Of a DNA stretch of 64,000 bases, positions 19,149 to 28,955 are shown one piece after another; positions within the stretch are counted from its first letter, which is position 1, and each line of letters opens with the position of its first letter. Below the pieces are notes generated by a model that had not been told where the DNA came from, searched no databases, and worked only from the letters and a program-made list of their open reading frames with translations. Source of the stretch: Actinoplanes sp. L3-i22 (GTDB lineage: Bacteria > Actinomycetota > Actinomycetes > Mycobacteriales > Micromonosporaceae). Position numbers and translations under genes: made by a program. The stretch is taken from assembly GCF_019704555.1 (NCBI RefSeq), contig NZ_AP024745.1, forward strand, positions 5,774,501 to 5,838,500. The letters are read 5' to 3'.

Positions 19149-19186
19149 ACGGTTCTTTCGGCCATTTCGATGGCCGAAAGAACCGT
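19149..19186 (+). terminator. 17-bp perfect hairpin with TTCG tetraloop
   Basis: A perfect inverted repeat ACGGTTCTTTCGGCCAT / ATGGCCGAAAGAACCGT closed by the very stable UUCG tetraloop, eight bases after the preceding stop codon. There is no T-tract; in GC-rich actinomycetes such stems commonly act as terminators or 3' stabilisers. Confidence 0.8.
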
Positions 19187-19221
19187 CGGCGTGGATGTCC
19201 ACGTCGGATAGGTTTTCGGCC

Positions 19222-19752
19222 ATGGAACAACAGTGGGTGGGCCCGGCGATCGCCTTTCTCGGCGCGCTCACCGGCGCCCTGCTCGCCGGTCTCACCGCCG
19301 CGTGGGTCAACCGGGCAAAGATGAATGCCGACGTCCAGGCTCGGTGGGACGCCGCACTCCTCGACCGCAGCAGCGAGATGGTCGAGGCGGCGCGCAGCCT
19401 CCGGCACCACGCCGAGCGGTTCCGGGGGAGCGGCGATCAGGAGGCCACCGGCCGGGCGATCGACGCGGCCCACTCCAAGCTGCGGGTCTGCACCGAGCAG
19501 CTGCGCCTGGTCGGCACCCGCCGGGTCCAGCTCGCGGCCCGTGAGGTGGTGCTGCACGCGTGGTCGGTCCGCGCGTCCGGCGTCGACGGCACCGATCCCC
19601 GTGCGGCGGATTTCGGCCGGCCGCCGATCGAGCGGTTCAACGACGCGCTGCAGGAGTTCTACCGGTCGGTCCGGGCGCAGCTGCGGGCGCCGGACGCCGA
19701 GGACGTCATCCACGACGACGAGATTCATCTGGCATCGGGATCCCGGCCATGA
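19222..19752 (+). CDS. Hypothetical protein with one N-terminal membrane helix
   Basis: A 176-residue protein: an N-terminal transmembrane segment ('GPAIAFLGALTGALLAGLTA') followed by a charged helical cytoplasmic domain rich in Arg/Glu with probable coiled-coil character (residues 30-100). No enzymatic motif is visible. Its stop overlaps the next start (ATGA), linking it to the DUF2071 gene. Confidence 0.75.
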   Translation: MEQQWVGPAIAFLGALTGALLAGLTAAWVNRAKMNADVQARWDAALLDRSSEMVEAARSLRHHAERFRGSGDQEATGRAIDAAHSKLRVCTEQLRLVGTRRVQLAAREVVLHAWSVRASGVDGTDPRAADFGRPPIERFNDALQEFYRSVRAQLRAPDAEDVIHDDEIHLASGSRP

Positions 19753-20528
19753 CGGGAATCGGGAAGCGGCAGGCTGACGACGTGGACGTCGAGGAGATAA
19801 CCGCCGAGACGGTACGACCGGTGGCCCGTGCCGTGCTCGGCCAGCGCTGGACCGACCTGGCCTTCCTGCACTGGGCCGTCGAGCCGGAGCGGGTCGCGCC
19901 GCTGCTGCCGGCCGGCACGGTCCCGGACACGATCGACGGCGTCACCTATGCCGGGGTGATCGGCTTCCGGATGGAGCGGTTCGGCTTCCTGGGCGGGCCG
20001 GGGGTGCCGTACCTGGGCACGTTCTGCGAGACGAACGTGCGGCTCTACAGCGTCGACGCCCAGGGCCGGCGCGCCGTGGTGTTCCGGTCTCTGGAGGCCG
20101 AGCGGCTGATCCCGGTGCTTGCCGCCCGGGTGAGCCTGCAGTTGCCGTACATGTGGGCCAGGATGCGCCTGACCCGGCAGGGCGACGAGCTGTCCTACGT
20201 CTCGCGGCGCCGCTGGCCGGGCCCGCGGACCGCCACCAACCGCATGCGGATCCGGGTCGGTGACCCGATCGCCGAGCCGACCCCGCTGGAGCACTTTCTG
20301 ACCGCGCGCTGGGGCCTGCACACCCGGGCCTGGGGCCGCACCCGCCACCTGGCCAACGACCATCCGCGCTGGCCCCTGCACCGGGCCGACCTGCTCGATC
20401 TCGACGACTCGCTGCTGGCGGCGGCCGGCCTGCCCGGCATCGGCACGCCGCCAGACAGCGTCCTCTACTCACCGGGGGTTCCGGTGATCTTCGGCCCGTT
20501 TCACAACTCCATAAGGGAAACCGCGTAG
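19749..20528 (+). CDS. DUF2071 (YqjF-like) protein
   Basis: A 259-residue protein. Motifs typical of YqjF/DUF2071 are visible: 'FLHWAVEPERVAPLLPAGT', 'YLGTFCETNVRLY' and a C-terminal 'VLYSPGVPVIFGP'. The family adopts an acetoacetate-decarboxylase-like fold of unknown function. It begins four bases inside the preceding gene, and its last 28 bases overlap the convergent PIN-like gene. Confidence 0.88.
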   Translation: MTGIGKRQADDVDVEEITAETVRPVARAVLGQRWTDLAFLHWAVEPERVAPLLPAGTVPDTIDGVTYAGVIGFRMERFGFLGGPGVPYLGTFCETNVRLYSVDAQGRRAVVFRSLEAERLIPVLAARVSLQLPYMWARMRLTRQGDELSYVSRRRWPGPRTATNRMRIRVGDPIAEPTPLEHFLTARWGLHTRAWGRTRHLANDHPRWPLHRADLLDLDDSLLAAAGLPGIGTPPDSVLYSPGVPVIFGPFHNSIRETA

Positions 20529-20914
20529 CCCCGATAGATGCCCGGGATGCGGGTCGTGACCACGGCGTTCATCTGGATCGCCTCGTAGGCGACCTGGGCC
20601 GCCATCTGTTCCGCCATCAGAGGGGTGTGCAGCGGATTGCGTTCCAGCCGCGGCGCGGCCAAATCGCCGACGTAGGCCGCGGTCCGTGGTGACAGGTCCA
20701 GGTCACGTAGACCCGGAAGGCCCAGCACGTGATCCCACAGGGCCAGGTTCATCTGCACAGCGGCCTGCGCTTCCAGCACGGCGAGAGCGGGAACCACGAC
20801 GGTGGTCTGACCGAAATGAGCGCGATCGATCAACTTCATGACCTCCGGGTGGCCCTGGGTGAGCTCGACAAGAGCGCTCGCATCCAGGACGCGGACGGCG
20901 TTTGTCGCGGTCAT
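20501..20914 (-). CDS. PIN-fold VapC-like toxin
   Basis: A 137-residue protein whose N-terminus 'VRVLDASALVELTQGHPE' carries the first PIN acidic residue (Asp11). The C-terminal 'AVVTTRIPGIYRGY' lies where PIN nucleases carry 'xxTxD', but the Asp is not evident, so catalysis may differ. The ATG overlaps the stop of a 57-residue upstream gene (ATGA), the usual antitoxin-toxin order. VapC-type RNases cleave tRNA or rRNA; that target is family knowledge only. Confidence 0.7.
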   Translation of the reverse strand: MTATNAVRVLDASALVELTQGHPEVMKLIDRAHFGQTTVVVPALAVLEAQAAVQMNLALWDHVLGLPGLRDLDLSPRTAAYVGDLAAPRLERNPLHTPLMAEQMAAQVAYEAIQMNAVVTTRIPGIYRGYAVSLMEL

Positions 20915-21084
20915 GCGGCCTCGGCATTCCGGCGGGCGATCAATGCGGCGAGTTCGCGGTCGGCGCGCTCCATCTTCTCGTTGAAGCGGGCCTCGTCGTC
21001 TTCGGTCCACGGGGCGAGTGGAGGTAGGCCCAGCTTTTCGGCCAGGACCTCGGAGGGTCGTCGTGAGGGGTAGTCGTGCGTCAT
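20911..21084 (-). CDS. VapB-like small antitoxin candidate
   Basis: A 57-residue charged protein beginning M-T-H-D-Y-P and containing 'PSEVLAEKLGLPPLAPWTED' followed by an amphipathic helix rich in Arg and Glu. Size, charge, position and the ATGA overlap with the PIN-like gene fit an antitoxin. No DNA-binding ribbon-helix-helix or AbrB motif is obvious, so the assignment rests mainly on context. Confidence 0.6.
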   Translation of the reverse strand: MTHDYPSRRPSEVLAEKLGLPPLAPWTEDDEARFNEKMERADRELAALIARRNAEAA

Positions 21085-21180
21085 CCCCCGACGGTATCCG
21101 GGTTGGTGTCCGAGCGTCAGTACCCGATTTGTCGATGTCCGTTCGGCTGTACCCGGACGGGGGAGTAAAGATGTAAAACC

Positions 21181-21813
21181 ATGGGCCGATCACGTACCAA
21201 CCCCGCGCCGACCGCACCGGTCACCGCCCGCGGGCGCCGGACCAGGGACGGGCTGCTGGCGGCCGGGCGGGAGCTGCTGGAGACGCGAGGCTGGCCCGGG
21301 TTCACGCCGGAGCTGGTGGCGCAGGCGGCCGGGGTGTCCTACGGGACGTTCTACACGTACTTCGAGTCCAAGGATGACCTGCTCCACACGATCGTCCGGG
21401 CGGTCGCGGACGAGATGTTCACCGAGAGCCTGGTGGGGCCGGAGACCGCCGACGATCCGTACGTCCGGATTCTGGAATCCAATCGCGGCTACCTCCGAGC
21501 CTGGCGCAACGCGTCGCGGGTCCTGCGGCTGGTCGAGCAGGGTGCCGATCAGGACGACACGCTGCGGAGACTGCTGCTCGAGGTGCGGGAGCTCTACGTG
21601 CAGCGCGGCGCCGAGGGGCTGCGGCGCCTGCAGGAGGCGGGGCTGGCCGATGCCGACCTCGACCCGCGGCTGACCGCGATCGTGCTGGGCGCGATGGTCG
21701 AGCAGATGGCGCACGTCATCTACTCGCTGCGCGAGCCGCTCGACGAGGACGACGTGGTCAACCACATGTCGAAGCTGTGGGCTGCGGCGATCGGCCTCCG
21801 CGCGCGTCCTTGA
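21181..21813 (+). CDS. TetR-family regulator of the acyl-CoA operon
   Basis: A 210-residue repressor with a clear N-terminal helix-turn-helix ('TPELVAQAAGVSYGTFYTYF') and a helical ligand domain. It lies directly upstream of an AtuA-like/acyl-CoA carboxylase operon on the same strand. A TGACAA-TT-TTGTCA palindrome overlapping its own stop codon sits in the promoter of that operon and is a plausible operator. Acyl-CoA or terpenoid-CoA inducers are likely from context. Confidence 0.9.
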   Translation: MGRSRTNPAPTAPVTARGRRTRDGLLAAGRELLETRGWPGFTPELVAQAAGVSYGTFYTYFESKDDLLHTIVRAVADEMFTESLVGPETADDPYVRILESNRGYLRAWRNASRVLRLVEQGADQDDTLRRLLLEVRELYVQRGAEGLRRLQEAGLADADLDPRLTAIVLGAMVEQMAHVIYSLREPLDEDDVVNHMSKLWAAAIGLRARP

Positions 21814-21837
21814 CAATTTTGTCAGATTGCCTACGGT
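21810..21837 (+). promoter_or_regulatory. Promoter with overlapping palindromic operator
   Basis: TTGACA (21810-21815) and TACGGT (21832-21837) are 16 bp apart. The perfect palindrome TGACAA-TT-TTGTCA (21811-21824) covers the -35 element, a standard arrangement for repression. It would drive the downstream operon. About 200 bp of leader follows, mostly GC-rich repeats. Confidence 0.6.
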
Positions 21838-21870
21838 GACCTCTGACCGGCGAGCAACAAAGACCATCAG

Positions 21871-21980
21871 CACGGCTGGTCGGGCGCGCGGGCGCGGGGC
21901 AGGGCGGGGCGGGCACGGCGCCGGCTGGGCGGGCGCGCGGACGCGGGGCAGGGCAAGCACGGCGCCGGCTGGGCGTGGGG
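21871..21980. repeat. GC-rich 43/44-bp imperfect tandem repeat in operon leader
   Basis: Units beginning CACGGC at 21871, 21914 and 21958 (last one partial) share a core close to CGGGCGCGCGGACGCGGGGC. They occupy the leader between the operon promoter and the AtuA-like gene and contain no convincing ORF. Confidence 0.75.
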
Positions 21981-22038
21981 CGAGGCGCGGCGGGCGCGGG
22001 TCCGGTGGGCGAGGAGTGCGGTGAGAGCGGGAGGTGCG

Positions 22039-24092
<2,054 letters not shown>

Positions 24093-24111
<19 letters not shown>

Positions 24112-24209
24112 GCCCCGCAATTCGGACCGCGACCCTTCGCGACGGAGCTGCTGACATGAGCCTCGCCAATCGGACAGCGACCATCCCGACGGAGCTGCTG
24201 ACATGAGCC
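24093..24209 (+). repeat. Triplicated stop/start junction
   Basis: The 22-bp core GACGGAGCTGCTGACATGAGCC occurs three times, at 24093, 24141 and 24188 (spacings 48 and 47 bp). It contains the end of the AtuA gene, its TGA, and the ATG-AGC start of the next gene. Further matching sequence (AATCGGACAGCGA) follows the second and third copies. Confidence 0.97.
24108..24206 (+). CDS. 32-codon bridging mini-ORF between AtuA and carboxyltransferase genes
   Basis: ATG 24108 overlaps the AtuA stop (ATGA) and the frame ends at TGA 24204-24206, which overlaps the carboxyltransferase ATG (again ATGA). Its last residues, I-P-T-E-L-L-T, repeat the AtuA C-terminus. It is therefore a product of the triplicated junction that happens to preserve stop/start coupling from gene to gene. 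A stable product is doubtful; a re-initiation relay is the more likely role. Confidence 0.45.
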
Positions 24210-25777
24210 TGCCGACGACGTACGAGCAAAATCGGACAGCGATGCTGGAGCGGGTCGCGGACCTGGACCACCAGCATGCCGCCGCCCTCGCCGGCGGCGG
24301 GGCCAAGAGCGTCGAGCGCCACCGCAAGCGCGGCAAACTGACCGCCCGCGAGCGGATCGAGCTGCTGCTCGACGACGACTCGCCGTTCCTGGAGCTCAGC
24401 ACGCTGGCCGGGTGGGGCACCGACTTCGCCGTCGGCGGCTCGGTGGTGACCGGGCTCGGCGTCGTCGAGGGCGTCGAATGCATGATCATCGCGAACGATC
24501 CGACCGTGCGCGGCGGCGCCAGCAACCCGGTCACCCTGAAGAAGAGTTTCCGCGCCGCGCAGATCGCCGCCGAGAATCGCCTGCCCACCATCAACCTGGT
24601 CGAGTCGGGCGGCGCGGACCTGCCGACCCAGAAGGACATCTTCATCCCGGGCGGCCAGCACTTCCGCGGGATCACCGAGGCCAGCGCGGACCGGCGCCCG
24701 ACGATCGCCCTGGTCTTCGGCAACTCGACGGCCGGCGGCGCCTACGTGCCCGGAATGAGCGACTACGTGGTGATGGTCGCCGGCGGCGCGAAGGTGTTCC
24801 TCGGCGGCCCGCCGCTGGTCAAGATGGCGACCGGTGAGGAGTCCGACGACGAGTCGCTGGGCGGCGCGGAGATGCACGCGCGGACGTCGGGACTCGCCGA
24901 CTACCTCGCCGTCGACGAGGCAGACGCGATCAGGATCGGACGCCAGATCGTCCGTAGGCTCAACTGGCGCAAGCTCGGCCCGCCCCCGAGCCGGTCCTAT
25001 GACGAACCGTCCCTGGATCCGGAGGAGCTGCTCGGGATCGTCCCGACCGACCTGAAGGTCCCGTTCGACCCGCGGGACGTGATCGGCCGGATCGCCGACG
25101 GCAGTGGGTTCGACGAGTTCAAGCCGCTCTACGGGACCAGCCTGGTGACCGGCTGGGCGCGGCTGCACGGCTACCCGATCGGGATTCTCGCGAACGCGCA
25201 GGGCGTGCTGTTCAGCGCCGAGGCGCAGAAGGCCGCGCAGTTCATCCAGCTCGCGAACCAGGCCGACACGCCGCTGCTGTTCCTGCACAACACCACCGGC
25301 TACATGGTCGGCAAGGAGTACGAGCAGGGCGGGATCATCAAGCACGGCGCCCAGATGATCAACGCGGTGTCGAACTCGAAGGTGCCGCACCTGTCGGTGG
25401 TGATGGGCGCGTCCTACGGCGCCGGGAACTACGGGATGAGCGGCCGCGCCTACGACCCGCGGTTCATGTTCAGCTGGGTCGGCGCGAAGTCCGCGGTGAT
25501 GGGTCCGGCGCAGCTGGCCGGCGTGGTGTCCATCGTGTCCCGGCAGGCCGCGGCGGCCACCGGCCGGCCCTTCGACGAGGAGGCCGACCGGCGGACCCGG
25601 GGGGCGATCGAGGCGCAGATCGAGCGGGAGTCGCTCGCCTACTTCACCTCGGGCATGCTCTACGACGACGGGGTGATCGACCCGCGCGACACCCGCACCG
25701 TGCTCGGCATCTGCCTGTCCGTCGTTCACAACGCGCCGGTCCAGGGCGCCCGCGGCTACGGAGTGTTCCGGCTGTGA
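24203..25777 (+). CDS. Acyl-CoA carboxylase carboxyltransferase subunit (AccD1/MccB-like)
   Basis: A 524-residue carboxyltransferase. The acyl-CoA pocket motif 'TINLVESGGADLPTQ', 'GNSTAGGAYVPGMSDYVVMV' and the carboxybiotin-site segment 'MGASYGAGNYGMSGRAYDPR' match methylcrotonyl/geranyl-CoA carboxylase beta subunits. It precedes a biotin carboxylase/BCCP gene with a one-base (TGATG) overlap and then an acyl-CoA dehydrogenase, the same order as accD1-accA1-fadE19 of mycobacteria. The likely substrate is 3-methylcrotonyl-CoA or a terpenoid homologue; the AtuA partner leaves both open. Confidence 0.92.
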   Translation: MSLPTTYEQNRTAMLERVADLDHQHAAALAGGGAKSVERHRKRGKLTARERIELLLDDDSPFLELSTLAGWGTDFAVGGSVVTGLGVVEGVECMIIANDPTVRGGASNPVTLKKSFRAAQIAAENRLPTINLVESGGADLPTQKDIFIPGGQHFRGITEASADRRPTIALVFGNSTAGGAYVPGMSDYVVMVAGGAKVFLGGPPLVKMATGEESDDESLGGAEMHARTSGLADYLAVDEADAIRIGRQIVRRLNWRKLGPPPSRSYDEPSLDPEELLGIVPTDLKVPFDPRDVIGRIADGSGFDEFKPLYGTSLVTGWARLHGYPIGILANAQGVLFSAEAQKAAQFIQLANQADTPLLFLHNTTGYMVGKEYEQGGIIKHGAQMINAVSNSKVPHLSVVMGASYGAGNYGMSGRAYDPRFMFSWVGAKSAVMGPAQLAGVVSIVSRQAAAATGRPFDEEADRRTRGAIEAQIERESLAYFTSGMLYDDGVIDPRDTRTVLGICLSVVHNAPVQGARGYGVFRL

Positions 25778-27777
25778 TGATCCGCAAGCTGCTGGTCGCG
25801 AACCGGGGCGAGATCGCCCGCCGGATCTTCCGCACCTGCCGTTCCCTGGGCATCGAGACCGTGGCGGTCTTTGAGGAAAAGACCGATTTGCACGTACGGG
25901 AGGCCGACGCCGCCGTCGCGATCGGCTCCTTCCTGGCCGCTGACGAGATCATCGAGGCCGCCCGCCGGTCCGGCGCCGGCGCGGTCCACCCCGGCTACGG
26001 GTTCCTGTCGGAGAACGCCCCGTTCGCCCGCGCCGTCGAGGCCGCCGGGCTGATCTGGATCGGCCCCGCGCCGGACGCGATCGAGGCGATGGGCGACAAG
26101 ATCCGGGCGAAGAAGCTGGTCGCCGCGGCCGGCGTGCCGGTGCTCGACGGGGCGGAGACGTTCCCGCTGCTGATCAAGGCCGCGGCCGGTGGTGGCGGCC
26201 GGGGCATGCGGGTCGTCACCGAGCCCGGGACGCTGCGGTCCGAACTCGCGGCCGCGTCCGCCGAGGCGCAGTCGGCGTTCGGCGACGGGACCGTGTTCAC
26301 CGAGCCGTACCTGCCGACCGCCCGGCACGTCGAGGTGCAGGTGCTCGGGGACGAGCACGGGCGGCTCTGGGTGCTCGGCGACCGGGACTGCTCGGTCCAG
26401 CGCCGGCACCAGAAGATCATCGAGGAGGCGCCGGCCCCGCTGCTCGCCACGGAGACGCGCGAAGCGCTGCACCGGCACGCCCGGGCGGCCGCCGAGGCGG
26501 TCGACTACCGGGGCGCCGGGACCGTCGAGTTCCTCGTCGAGGGCGACCGGATCTTCTTCCTGGAGATGAACACCCGGCTCCAGGTCGAGCACCCGGTCAC
26601 CGAGGCGGTGACCGGTCTTGATCTGGTCGCCTGGCAGCTCGCGATCGCCGAGGGCCGGGAACTCCCCGCGGAGCCGCCGGCGCTGACCGGGCACGCGATC
26701 GAGGTCCGGCTCTACGCCGAGGACCCGGCCGCGGGATTCGCGCCGCAGACCGGGCGGCTGCGCGCGTTCGACTTCGAGGTGCCCGGCGTCCGGGTCGACT
26801 CCGGGGTCGAGGCCGGCAGCACGGTCGGTGTCCGCTACGACGCCATGCTTTCCAAAATTGTTTCGTACGGCGAGGACCGCGCGTCCGCGATCCGGCTGCT
26901 CGCCGACGCGCTGCGCCGTGGCCGGCTCCACGGGCTCACCACCAACCTCGCGCTGCTGCGGGCGATCCTCGCCGACGACGACTTCGTGGCCGGCCGGGTC
27001 GACACCGCGCTCCTCGACCGCAGACTCGCCGCGTGGACGAGCGCGGGGGAGGACCACGCGGTCCGCAAGGCGGCGCTCGCCGCGGCGGCGGGATCGGCGG
27101 TCCGGACCGCGACGTCCGCGGGTGTGCAGGGGCGGATCCCGGTGGCCTGGCGCAACGTGCCCAGCCAGGAGCGGGTGCGGTCGTTCCGGTACGGCGCCGA
27201 GCGGCTCGACGTGACCTACGCGGCCCGGGGCGGGCGGATCACGTCGTCCTGGCTGCCGGGCGTGTCGGTCGAGTCGGTCGACGGCGACCAGGTCGTGCTC
27301 GACGATCACGGGGTGCGCGAGACGTTCCGGGTGACCGTGGTCGACGGCGGTGCGGACGTGCACGGGCCGGCCGGGGCGTTCGACCTCCACGCCGTGCCGA
27401 AGTTCACCGATCCGGCCGAGAATCTCGCGCCCGGATCGCTGCTCGCCTCCATGCCGGGGCTCGTCGTCGCCCTGCACGTGGCCGAAGGCGATCAGGTCGC
27501 CGCGGGTGCGCCGATCGTCGTCCTGGAGGCGATGAAGATGCAGCAGACGCTGACCGCGCCGGCCGACGGGGTGGTCGCCTCGCTCTCGGTCGTGGTCGGC
27601 AAGCAGGTCGCCGCCGGCGAGGTCCTGGCCGTCATCGCCGCCGCGCCCGCCGATGCCGCCGCCGCGCCGGCCGATGCCGCCGCCGCGCCGGCCGATGCCG
27701 CCGCCGCGCCGGCCGATGCCGCCACCGCTGGGGCCGCGGACGCCATCGCCGGGCCCGCCGGCTCGGAAACTGCCTGA
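25777..27777 (+). CDS. Biotin carboxylase/BCCP subunit (AccA1/MccA-like)
   Basis: A 666-residue subunit. The N-terminal biotin carboxylase domain opens with 'IRKLLVANRGEIARRIFRTC' and contains the ATP-grasp loop 'KAAAGGGGRGMRVV' and 'EMNTRLQVEHPVTE'. The C-terminal BCCP domain has 'VLEAMKMQQTL', with biotinylated Lys587. The linker before the Gly-rich loop is short, as in AccA1 proteins. Beyond the BCCP fold the protein carries an Ala/Pro/Asp tail encoded by a 21-bp repeat, which is unusual. ATG 25777 shares one base with the previous stop; GTG 25774 is an alternative. Confidence 0.92.
   Translation: MIRKLLVANRGEIARRIFRTCRSLGIETVAVFEEKTDLHVREADAAVAIGSFLAADEIIEAARRSGAGAVHPGYGFLSENAPFARAVEAAGLIWIGPAPDAIEAMGDKIRAKKLVAAAGVPVLDGAETFPLLIKAAAGGGGRGMRVVTEPGTLRSELAAASAEAQSAFGDGTVFTEPYLPTARHVEVQVLGDEHGRLWVLGDRDCSVQRRHQKIIEEAPAPLLATETREALHRHARAAAEAVDYRGAGTVEFLVEGDRIFFLEMNTRLQVEHPVTEAVTGLDLVAWQLAIAEGRELPAEPPALTGHAIEVRLYAEDPAAGFAPQTGRLRAFDFEVPGVRVDSGVEAGSTVGVRYDAMLSKIVSYGEDRASAIRLLADALRRGRLHGLTTNLALLRAILADDDFVAGRVDTALLDRRLAAWTSAGEDHAVRKAALAAAAGSAVRTATSAGVQGRIPVAWRNVPSQERVRSFRYGAERLDVTYAARGGRITSSWLPGVSVESVDGDQVVLDDHGVRETFRVTVVDGGADVHGPAGAFDLHAVPKFTDPAENLAPGSLLASMPGLVVALHVAEGDQVAAGAPIVVLEAMKMQQTLTAPADGVVASLSVVVGKQVAAGEVLAVIAAAPADAAAAPADAAAAPADAAAAPADAATAGAADAIAGPAGSETA
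27637..27720 (+). repeat. 21-bp tandem repeat, 4 copies, encoding BCCP tail
   Basis: Four 21-bp units (GCCGCCGCGCC-[C/G]-GCCGATGCC) encode (A-A-A-P-A-D-A)x4 after the biotinyl domain. The period is in frame and the copies differ at only one base. Confidence 0.95.
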
Positions 27778-27800
27778 ACCACCGCCGCTGGGGAGCTGAG

Positions 27801-28943
27801 ATGACCGCATTCGTCGAGTCCGAGGAACGCCGGGAGCTGCGCGAGGCCGTCGCCCGGCTGGGCGCCAAGTACGGCGAGGAGTACTTCTACGCCGCCGCCC
27901 GCGACGGCCGCAAGACCACCGAGCTGTGGCAGGAGGCCGCCGCGCTCGGCTACCTCGGCGTGTCCATCCCGGAACAGTACGGCGGTGGCGGCGGCGAGAT
28001 CGGCGACCTGGCCGCCGTCCTGGAGGAACTGGCCACCGCCGGCTGTCCGCTGCTGCTCATGGTGGTGTCGCCCGCGATCGTCGGCACGGTCATCGCCCAG
28101 TTCGGCAGCGCCGAGCAGAAGGAGCGCTGGCTGCCGGGCCTGGCCACCGGCACGGCCACCTACGTCTTCGGGATCACCGAACCGGACGCCGGCTCGAACA
28201 CCCACCAGATCGCCACGCAGGCCCGGCGGGACGGCGACGAGTGGGTACTGAGCGGGTCGAAGACGTACATCAGCGGGGTTGATGAAGCTTCTGAGGTTTT
28301 GATCGTCGCCCGGGTCGGCAAGCGCCCGTCGCTGTTCATGGTGCCGACCGACGCCCCCGGCTTCACCTATCGCAAGATCGAGATGGGGCTGGTCGCGCCG
28401 GAGGACCAGTTCACCCTGTTCCTGGACGACGTGCGGCTGCCCGCCGACGCCCTGATCGGCAGCGAGGAGGCCGGTTTCGATCAGCTGTTCGCCGGCCTCA
28501 ACCCGGAGCGGATCATGGCCGCGTCGTCGGCGACCGGGATGGCCCGCTGGGCACTGCGCAAGGCGGTCGGGTACGCCGGCGAGCGCGCGGTGTGGGGCGT
28601 GCCGATCGGCGCCCACCAGGCGATCAGTCACCCGCTCGCGAAGCTGTACGTGGAGATCGAGGCGGCCCGGCTGCTCACCCAGAAGGCCGCCGCGTTGCAC
28701 GCCGCCGGGGAGCTGAAGTCGGCGGGCGAGGCGGCGAACATGGCCAAGTACGCGGCCGGCGAAGCGGTGTGCGCGGCGGTCGACCAGGCCATCCAGACCC
28801 ACGGTGGAAACGGCCTCGCGCTTGAGTACGGGCTGGTCCAGGCCCTGGCCACGTCACGGCTGACGCGGATGGCGCCGGTCAGCCGGGAGATGGCGCTGAA
28901 CTTCGTGGCGCAGTACTCGCTGGGGCTGCCGCGGTCGTACTGA
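27801..28943 (+). CDS. Acyl-CoA dehydrogenase
   Basis: A 380-residue flavoprotein. Family motifs are 'YVFGITEPDAGSNTHQIATQ' (FAD/substrate site), 'SGSKTYISG' and 'QTHGGNGLALEYGLVQAL' near the C-terminus. GGGAG lies six bases before ATG 27801. It is the last gene of the operon (fadE19-like position) and probably oxidises the branched-chain or terpenoid acyl-CoA that the carboxylase then carboxylates. No enoyl-CoA hydratase or lyase gene follows. Confidence 0.92.
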   Translation: MTAFVESEERRELREAVARLGAKYGEEYFYAAARDGRKTTELWQEAAALGYLGVSIPEQYGGGGGEIGDLAAVLEELATAGCPLLLMVVSPAIVGTVIAQFGSAEQKERWLPGLATGTATYVFGITEPDAGSNTHQIATQARRDGDEWVLSGSKTYISGVDEASEVLIVARVGKRPSLFMVPTDAPGFTYRKIEMGLVAPEDQFTLFLDDVRLPADALIGSEEAGFDQLFAGLNPERIMAASSATGMARWALRKAVGYAGERAVWGVPIGAHQAISHPLAKLYVEIEAARLLTQKAAALHAAGELKSAGEAANMAKYAAGEAVCAAVDQAIQTHGGNGLALEYGLVQALATSRLTRMAPVSREMALNFVAQYSLGLPRSY

Positions 28944-28955
28944 ATAATCTCCGCC

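Noticed and set aside
27492..28802. Minus-strand ORF opposite the acyl-CoA dehydrogenase
   Set aside because: No domain, composition typical of antisense frames; the plus strand has full acyl-CoA dehydrogenase motifs.
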